Part shown: positions 57,261-64,000 of the stretch, one piece after another
How the letters are laid out: the number at the start of each line of letters is the position of its first letter
Position numbering within the stretch: position 1 is the stretch's first letter
DNA from: Streptomyces tuirus
GTDB taxonomy: Bacteria > Actinomycetota > Actinomycetes > Streptomycetales > Streptomycetaceae
Assembly (NCBI GenBank): GCA_018195615.1
Contig: JAGTPG010000001.1
Coordinates: 1,798,001 to 1,862,000, forward strand
DNA length: 64,000 nucleotides
Direction: 5' to 3'
Translations under genes and position numbers: made by a program
The notes under the pieces: model-generated
Told to the model about the DNA's origin: nothing
Seen by the model: only the letters and a program-made list of their open reading frames with translations
The model's database searches: none

Positions 57261-58462
57261 ATGCGTTCCACACGTACGCCCGGGGCACACCAGCGCGGGC
57301 GGCGCACCGTTCTCGCCGCCACCGGGCTCGTCGCCGCCCTGGCGCTCACCGCGACCGCCTGTGACGGTTCGGCGGACTCGGCGAACGGCAAGCCCGACGC
57401 CACCACCTCGCAGGCCGCGGACGGCGGCGGCAAGGTCAAGATCCCGGCCGACCTCGCCGGCAAGCTCAAGGAGCAGGGGATCGACGTCGACAAGTGGAGG
57501 GACGGCGGCTGGAAGGACTGGGACAAGGACAAATGGCTCAGTGAGGCCAAGGACTTCGTCAACCCGGTGATCGAGGGCCTCTGGAAGCCCGAGCGGATGC
57601 AGTCCGCGAAGGAGGCCAACAAGACGGTCACCACGAAGGACGCGTCCGCCGGCCAGGGCGTCAGCGACCCGGATCCCTCGCCGGTCCAGGCGCAGGCCGA
57701 GAAGACGCCGTACCACAGGAACGCCGCGCCGGTCGGCAAGGTCTTCTTCGACTCCCCGACGGCCCGGCCGTCTGCTCCGGAACAGTGATCAAGGACGTCA
57801 ACCACCCTGGCAAGTCGAACCTGGTGTGGACGGCGGGCCACTGCGTGCACGCCGGCGGCAACGGTGGCTGGTACCGCAACATCACGTTCGTCCCGGCCTA
57901 CAACGACTTCGGCGAGTCGGAGGCGGAGCTGAGCAACGCGAACCCTACGGAGATCGCGCCGTACGGCAACTGGTGGGCGGACTGGGCCTCGACCTCGAAC
58001 CAGTGGATCCAGGGCGGCTCGGAGACCGGGGGTGACGGGGCCGCGTACGACTACGCCGTGCTGCACGTGAAGCCCGAGCAGGGCGCGAAGTCCCTGGAGG
58101 AGACGGTGGGCGCCGCGCTGGACGTGGACTTCTCCGCGCCGTCGGCGGCCGAGGCCGCCAAGATGGGTGCCTGGGGTTACCCGGCCGCGCCGCCCTACAA
58201 CGGCCTGAAGATGTTCAAGTGCATCGACGTCCCCGGCCGGTTCTCGCTCAGCCCGAGCCTGCCGTCGATGTACCGCATCGGCTGCACCATGACCGGCGGT
58301 TCCTCCGGCGGCGGCTGGTTCCGGGTGGTGAACGGCAAGTCGGTGCTGGTCTCCAACACCTCGATCGGCCCGGCCGACAACACCTGGCTGGCTGGCCCGC
58401 AGCTGGGCCGGGACGCCGAGGCGCTCTACCAGAACATGAGCAGGACGTACGGCGGTCGCTGA
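57261..58462 (+). CDS. Lipoprotein serine peptidase, copy 2 (one frameshift)
   Basis: About 400 aa. Same architecture as copy 1: lipobox TATAC at residue ~35, the module IPADLAGKLKEQGIDVDKWR, GGWKDWDKDKWLSEA, NPVIEGLWKPERM, then a trypsin-like domain with His in VWTAGHCVHAGG, Asp in AAYDYAVLHV and Ser in MTGGSSGGGWF. One C is missing in 57754-57757 where the two frames join (SPDGPAVCSG). The pair shares long identical stretches, so it arose by tandem duplication. ATG 57261 has GGGGG upstream. A strong terminator follows. Confidence 0.85.
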
Positions 58463-58476
58463 CCGCGCACAGCACG

Positions 58477-58511
58477 AAGGTCCGCCCCCGATTCCTTCGG
58501 GGGCGGACCTT
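58477..58511. terminator. Bidirectional terminator
   Basis: Fourteen-base perfect stem AAGGTCCGCCCCCG with its complement and a 7-base loop, followed by TTTT on the + strand. It ends 8 bases from the hflX stop on the minus strand. Confidence 0.9.
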
Positions 58512-58519
58512 TTCGCAGG

Positions 58520-60012
58520 TCAGGCGAGCGGCGCCGGAACGTACGGGGCGAGCTCCGCCGCCAGTTCCTCGTGCACCCGGACCTTGAGCAGGGTGCCCTC
58601 CGGGGTGTGCTCCTCGGAGATCACCTCACCCTCGTCGTGTGCCCGGGCGACCAGCTTGCCGTGCGTGTACGGCACGAGCGCCTCGATCTCGACCGACGGG
58701 CGCGGCAGCTCGTTGTCGATGAGCGCGAGCAGTTGCTCGATGCCCTGGCCGGTGCGGGCCGAGACGGCGATGGCCCGCTTCTCGACGCGCATCAGCCGCT
58801 GCAGCGTCAGCGGGTCGGCCGCGTCGGCCTTGTTGATCACGACGATCTCGGGCACGTCGGTGGCGCCGACGTCCCTGACCACCTCGCGCACGGCGGCCAG
58901 CTGCTCCTCCGGGGTCGGGTGCGAACCGTCCACCACGTGCAGGATCAGGTCGGACTCGCCGACCTCCTCCATGGTGGAGCGGAACGCCTCGACCAGGTGG
59001 TGGGGCAGGTGGCGGACGAAGCCGACCGTGTCGGCCAGCGTGTACAGCCGTCCGCTCGGGGTCTCGGCCCGGCGCACGGTCGGGTCGAGGGTCGCGAACA
59101 GGGCGTTCTCTACCAGCACGCCCGCGCCCGTGAGGCGGTTGAGCAGCGAGGACTTGCCGGCGTTGGTGTAGCCCGCGATGGCGACCGAGGGCACCTTGTG
59201 GCGCTTGCGCTCCTGGCGCTTGATCTCGCGGCCGGTCTTCATCTCCGCGATCTCCCGGCGCATCTTCGCCATCTTCTCGCGGATCCGCCGCCGGTCCGTC
59301 TCGATCTTGGTCTCACCGGGACCACGGGTGGCGAGGCCGCCGCCCTTGCCGCCGCCCATCTGCCGGGACAGCGACTGACCCCAGCCTCGCAGCCTCGGCA
59401 GCATGTACTGCATCTGCGCGAGCGCGACCTGCGCCTTGCCCTCTCGGGACTTGGCGTGCTGGGCGAAGATGTCCAGGATCAGGGCCGTACGGTCGATGAC
59501 CTTGACCTTGACGACGTCCTCGAGGTGGATCAGCTGGCCCGGGCTGAGCTCACCGTCGCAGATGACGGTGTCCGCGCCCGTCTCGAGGACGATGTCCCGC
59601 AGCTCCTCGGCCTTGCCGGAGCCGATGTACGTCGCCGCGTCGGGCTTGTCGCGGCGCTGGACGACACCGTCGAGCACCAGCGCACCGGCCGTCTCCGCGA
59701 GGGCGGCGAGCTCCGCGAGGGAGTTCTCCGCGTCCTGCACCGTTCCCGAGGTCCAGACGCCCACGAGCACGACCCGCTCCAGGCGGAGCTGGCGGTACTC
59801 GACCTCGGTGACGTCCTCGAGCTCCGTGGAGAGGCCCACCACGCGGCGCAGAGCCGCGCGGTCGGAGCGGTCGAACTGGTCGCCGTCCCGCTCTCCGTCG
59901 ATCTCGTGGCTCCAGGCGACGTCCTCTTCCATCAGGGCATCGGCCCGAAGACCCTCGGGTGGCTGTGCGCGAAGCGCTTGGTGTCCTGGGAAAAGGAAGA
60001 AGAGGAGGTCAT
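58520..60012 (-). CDS. hflX: Ribosome-associated GTPase HflX (one frameshift)
   Basis: About 497 aa. N-terminal HflX domain (LVGVWTSGTVQDAENSLAEL, DAATYIGSGKAEEL), the linker GGKGGGLATRGPGETKIETD, and a G domain with GYTNAGKSSLLNRL (G1), DTVGFVRHLP (G3) and INKADAAD (G4). It splits stalled 70S ribosomes. One base is missing in 59957-59959. Without repair the gene would start at ATG 59932; with it, it starts at ATG 60012 behind AAGGA and gains the N-terminus MTSSSSFSQDTKRFAHSHPE, which is the length I expect in streptomycetes. Confidence 0.9.
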
Positions 60013-60182
60013 TGGATCCTTACGTAGCTGGGAAACCGTGTGCGGCGACGGAGCGCTGCTTCGGACACGCCGGAGCTGGTCCGTCAGTGTCCTCAACGCT
60101 CGAGCACTCCGGGAGATTCCCGGCGCTCCGTGCCGCGCCGACGCGTCGATAGTCGCACGGCACGGGGCGTCTCGTCACCGTG

Positions 60183-61672
60183 TTATCGGGCGGCTGCCCT
60201 GGAGGGCGCCGTCGGTTTCCAGTCCGGGTGCCCCGGCATCGGCGGGGTCTTCTCGCCGTACAGCCAGCCCTGGAAGAAGCCGCCCAGGTCGCGCCCGGAG
60301 ATCTCGCCGGCGAGCCGGACGAAGTCCCCGGTCGTGGCGGTGGCGTCCCGGTGGCGGCTGACCCAGGCCCGTTGCAGGCGTTCGAAGGCCGTGCTCCCGA
60401 TCTCCTGTCGCAGGGCGTAAAGGACCAGCGCGGCGCCGTCGTACACGTTGTGCCGGAAGATGCCGATCTTGCTCCCGGGCGCGGGGGCCTTGGGGCGGCG
60501 GGTGGTCCGCCGGCCGCGCGCCAGCCGTCGGAGGCGCCGTACGCAGCTTTCATCCGATCCCGCAGCGACTTGCCGCCCTGCTTCTCGGCGTACAGCGCCT
60601 CATACCAGGTGGCAAATCCCTCATTGATCCACAAATCGGACCAGGTGTGCGGGCTGACGCTGTTGCCGAACCACTGGTGGGCCAGCTCGTGGACCATGAT
60701 CGACTCGACGTACCACTTCGGGTGGACGGGCTGGGTGAAGAGCTCCCGCTCGAAGAGGGAGAGCGTCTGGGTCTCCAGTTCGAAGCCGGTGGTCACGTCG
60801 GCCACGAGCAGACCATAGGTCTCGAAGGGGTAGCGGCCGAGCCTGCTCTCCATCCAGGCGATCTGGCCGGGGGTCTTCTCCAGCCAGGGTTCGAGCGCCT
60901 TGCGGTGCCGGGTCGGTACGACGTCCCGTACGGGCAGCCCCTGCGGGCCGGCGCGGTGCAGCACCGTGGAGCGGCCGATGGAGACCTGCGCGAGTTCGGT
61001 GGCCATGGGGTGCCGGGTGCGGTACGTCCAGGTGGTCGACCCGCCGGACCGATCCGCACCGGCGGGCAGTCCGTTGGCGACGGCCGTGTGGCCCTCGGGA
61101 GCGGTGACCCGGATGGTGAACACCGCCTTGTCGGAGGGGTGGTCGTTGCAGGGGAACACCAGGTGCGCGGCGTCGGCCTGGTTGGCCATGGCGAGCCCGT
61201 CCGCGGTGCGCACCCAGCCGCCCTCGCGGCCCTTGGGCGGCACGGGGTCACTGGTGTGGCGCACGGTGATCCGCATCCGGGTGCCGTCCGGCACGGGATC
61301 CCGGGGCGTGATCACGAGGTCCTCACCGGCGGTGCCGAACCGCGCGGGCTCGCCGTCGACCTCGACGGAGCGGACCGTGCCGTGGGCGAAGTCGAGGTTG
61401 ACGCGGTCCAGGTCGGCGGTCGTCCAGGCGTCGACGGTGGTGACGGCCTGCAGCGGCTCGCTGTTGGTGCCGGGGTAGGTGAAGGAGAGGTCGTACGACT
61501 CCACGTCATAGCCGGGGTTGCCCAGGTAGGGGAAGAGGCGGTCACCGAGGCCGAGCGGAACGACCGGGGCGTTCGCGGCGACGAGGCAGACGGAGACGGC
61601 CGAGGCGAGCAGCGCCGCCGTCGTTCTCCGACGGCGCGTGCGCGGAGCGTGACTCTGGGGGGTGAGGAACAT
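60183..61672 (-). CDS. M1-family zinc metallopeptidase (one frameshift)
   Basis: About 496 aa, an aminopeptidase N-like protein with a signal sequence or signal anchor (RRRRTTAALLASAVSVCLVA). Gluzincin signature IMVHELAHQWFGNSVSP with the zinc His pair and catalytic Glu, and the third ligand Glu in LWINEGFATWYEAL. The expected exopeptidase loop GAMEN is not seen here: the region reads TTGFELETQTLSL, as in bacterial secreted M1 forms. One base is missing in 60492-60495, restoring APAPGSKIGIFRHNVYDGAA. Probably exported and active on peptides outside the cell. Confidence 0.86.
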
Positions 61673-61791
61673 GCCCCACGGCTATCAGCGCACATGTCCG
61701 CCGACCGGGACGACACGCGTCCGGCCCACCCGAACCGGGGACCGGGCCCTGCGCCGGAAGCCGCTCCCCGGTGGCCGAGCCCGGAACCGCC

Positions 61792-63959
61792 TCAGCCGCC
61801 CTGCGTCTGCGGCTGGGCCCGGCTCACGTCGTACACCCCGGCCACGTTGCGCATCGCGCGCATGAGGGAGGGCAGGTGGGCCGCGTCCGGGAGCTGGACG
61901 GTGTAGGTGTGGCGGACCTGCTGCTGGGTCGGGGGTTCGACGGTGGCGGAGACGATCTCGGCGCCTTCGAGGGCCATGGCCTCGGTGAGGTCGGCGAGCA
62001 GATGCGGACGGACGAACGATTCGGCGACCAGCGTGACCCGGCACTCGGTGGCCTCGCCCCAGCGCACGCCGACCTCCGTACGCCCCCCACCCTTCATCCG
62101 GGCCACCGCGGCACACTCGAGGCGGTGCACGGTGACCGCTCCCCCGCGTACGGCGAAACCGGTGATCTCGTCGGGCGGTACGGGTGTGCAACAGCGGGCG
62201 AGCCGCACGGTGGCGCCGGGCCGGTCGGTGAGGACGGTGCCGGAAGCCGGCCCGTCCGGGTCGGGCGCGTCGGGGTGGCGGGCCGGGGAGCCGCCGCGCG
62301 TTCCTCGGCCTGTCGGTCCTCCTGGGTCTCGGTCCGCTGGGCCTCGGCCTGCGCCGGGTGGGCGGCCAGCCAGCGCTGGATGGCGATCCGGGCCGCGGGC
62401 GTGTGGGCGTGCTCCAGCCATTCCCGGGAGGGCTCGGACGCCGGGTCCTGGCCCATGAGGAGCTGCACGGTGTCACCGTCCTTCAGGACGGTGCTCAGCG
62501 TCGCCAGGCGGCCGTTGACGCGGGCGCCGATACACGCGTGCGCGTCCTCGCCGTACTGCGCGTACGCGGCGTCCACACAGGTCGCTCCCTCGGGCAGGCC
62601 GAGCGTGCCGCCGTCGGGCCGGAACACGGTGATCTCGCGGTCCTGGGCGAGGTCCTCGCGCAGGGTCGACCAGAAGTGGTCCGGGTCGGGTGCCGCCTCC
62701 TGCCAGTCGAGAAGCCGGGAGAGCCAGCCGGGGCGGGTGGGGTCGACGCGCTCGCCGTCGGCCGGGTCGTCGGGGGCCGGAGCGTACGGGTTGCCGAGCG
62801 CGACGACTCCGGCCTCGGCGACCTTGTGCATCTGGTGCGTGCGGATGAGGACTTCGACGACCTGGCCGTCCTCCCGCGCCACGGCCGTGTGCAGCGACTG
62901 GTACAGGTTGAACTTCGGTACGGCGATGAAGTCCTTGAACTCCGAGACCACCGGCTTCATGCAGGTGTGGAGTTCGCCCAGGACGCCGTAGCAGTCGGCG
63001 TCCTCGTGCACCAGGACCAGGAGGCGGCCGAAGTCGGAGCCGCGGAGCCGGCCGCGCTTGCGGGAGACCCGGTGCATGGAGACGAAGTGGCGGGGCCGGA
63101 TGAGGACTTCGGCCGGGATGTCCGCCTCGCGCAGCACCGCGCGCACCTCGTCGGCGACCTCGGCGAGCGGGTCGTCCGCGCGGGCGGCGTTGCGGACGAT
63201 CAACTCCCTTGTGTGGGCGTACTCGTCGGGATGGAGAATCGCGAAGACCAGGTCTTCCAGTTCGGTCTTGAGCGCCTGGACGCCGAGCCGTTCGGCGAGC
63301 GGGATGAGCACGTCACGTGTCACCTTGGCGATGCGCTCCTGTTTCTCGGGGCGCATCACGCCGAGCGTGCGCATGTTGTGCAGCCGGTCGGCGAGTTTGA
63401 TCGACATCACGCGGACGTCGTTGCCGGTGGCGACGAGCATCTTGCGGAAGGTCTCGGGCTCGGCGGCGGCGCCGTAGTCGACCTTCTCCAGTTTGGTGAC
63501 GCCGTCGACGAGGTAGCGGACCTCCTCGCCGAACTGCTCGCCCACCTGGTCGAGCGTCACGTCCGTGTCCTCGACGGTGTCGTGGAGCAGGGACGCGGTC
63601 AATGTGGTGGTCTCGGCGCCGAGTTCGGCGAGGATCAGGGTCACGGCGAGCGGGTGCGTGATGTACGGCTCGCCGCTCTTGCGCATCTGGCCGCGGTGTG
63701 AGGACTCGGCCAGGACGTAGGCGCGGCGCAGGGGTTCGAGATCCGCGTCGGGGTGGTGGGCGCGGTGGGCCTCGACGACGTGGCTGATGGCGTCGGGCAG
63801 CCGGTCGCGGGCGGCGGGGCCGAGCAGCGCGGCTCTGCCGAGGCGGCGCAGGTCGATCCGGGGGCGGGCCTTTCTGCGTGGCGCTGTCGGCGTCACCGCG
63901 CCCGACACCGCGCCCGGCATCGGGCCTGGGGTCACGGAATTCGTGGCCTCCGCACTCAT
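61792..63959 (-). CDS. rshA: RelA/SpoT homologue RshA (one frameshift)
   Basis: About 722 aa, (p)ppGpp metabolism. HD hydrolase domain: HRGQMRKSGEPYITHPLAVT, LLHDTVEDTDVT. Synthetase-like domain: KPVVSEFKDFIAVPKFNLYQ, SLHTAV, VEVLIRT. Then TGS (FRPDGGTLGLPEGATCVDAA) and ACT domains. Several synthetase residues differ from canonical Rel, including an EFKD motif in place of RFKD and loss of the EYGIAAHW helix. One base is missing in 62272-62275 in the linker before the ACT half. ATG 63959 has GGAGG five bases upstream. In S. coelicolor this is the second RSH protein beside RelA. Confidence 0.9.
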
Positions 63960-64000
63960 GGGCACCTCCGGCTGCGTGGACCGGTGGACGGGGTGCCCCA

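Overview
The window is high-GC actinobacterial chromosome, almost certainly Streptomyces. Three things point there: very strong G/C third-position bias, GTG starts behind GGAGG-type ribosome sites, and a gene set and order that I know from the hrdB region of S. coelicolor (citrate synthase pair, parE, hrdB-whiH, rnhB, nrdRJ-lexA, hflX, rshA). I see no tRNA, rRNA, CRISPR array, insertion sequence or prophage. This is core chromosome with a few accessory pieces.

A reader must know one technical fact. About half of the genes are broken by single missing bases, nearly always inside a run of 2 to 6 C or G, and always in the -1 direction. I count close to 40 such events in 64 kb, including in parE, lexA, rnhB, hflX and rshA. 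This looks like homopolymer under-calling in the sequencing or assembly, not decay. I therefore annotate these as whole genes and give the position of each break; lengths are after correction.

Layout. 1-2.7 kb: end of an unknown gene, a CobW/ZNG1 metallochaperone GTPase, a DUF6082 protein and a small protein. 2.7-6.3 kb: a citrate synthase divergent from a second citrate synthase that carries an N-terminal DNA-binding domain, then an iron-box-controlled sucraseferredoxin-like protein. 6.3-14.7 kb: a CitA/DcuS-type sensor kinase and regulator, an SsuABC-like ABC transporter, a second (orphan) regulator of the same type, and an acetate-type sodium symporter with its DUF485 partner. 14.7-17.1 kb: a three-gene membrane protein / DesK-NarX kinase / NarL regulator operon. 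17.5-24.3 kb: topoisomerase IV subunit B, a small Cys protein, a secreted trypsin-like protease, the principal sigma factor HrdB and the sporulation regulator WhiH. 24.4-32.3 kb: an ABC ATPase-membrane fusion with a long disordered linker, a NUDIX protein with a winged helix, a glycogen-debranching-like protein and a DUF4192 protein. 32.5-43.2 kb: a RecQ helicase fused to a phosphoribosyltransferase-like domain, small conserved proteins, RNase HII, a TetR repressor with its MFS exporter, an ADP-ribosylglycohydrolase, a histidine phosphatase, a YdbC/DUF4937 protein and a TerD protein. 43.2-50.4 kb: DNA precursor and repair block (nrdJ, nrdR, lexA, DinG-type helicase). 50.8-55.6 kb: a short NRPS-independent siderophore operon. 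55.8-58.5 kb: two tandem lipoprotein serine peptidases. 58.5-64 kb: hflX, an M1 peptidase and rshA.

Functional links. The nrdRJ and lexA genes share one 620-bp divergent control region that holds two NrdR boxes and one LexA box, so dNTP supply and the SOS response sit side by side. Iron appears twice: the siderophore operon, and the iron box in front of the sucraseferredoxin-like gene. Likely transport/sensing sets are kinase-regulator-ABC transporter-regulator-symporter, and TetR-MFS with two perfect operators. Points most worth following: the HTH-citrate synthase with its palindromic operator, the RecQ-PRTase fusion, the iron-box leaderless gene, the altered siderophore aminotransferase and the duplicated peptidase lipoproteins with a shared N-terminal module.
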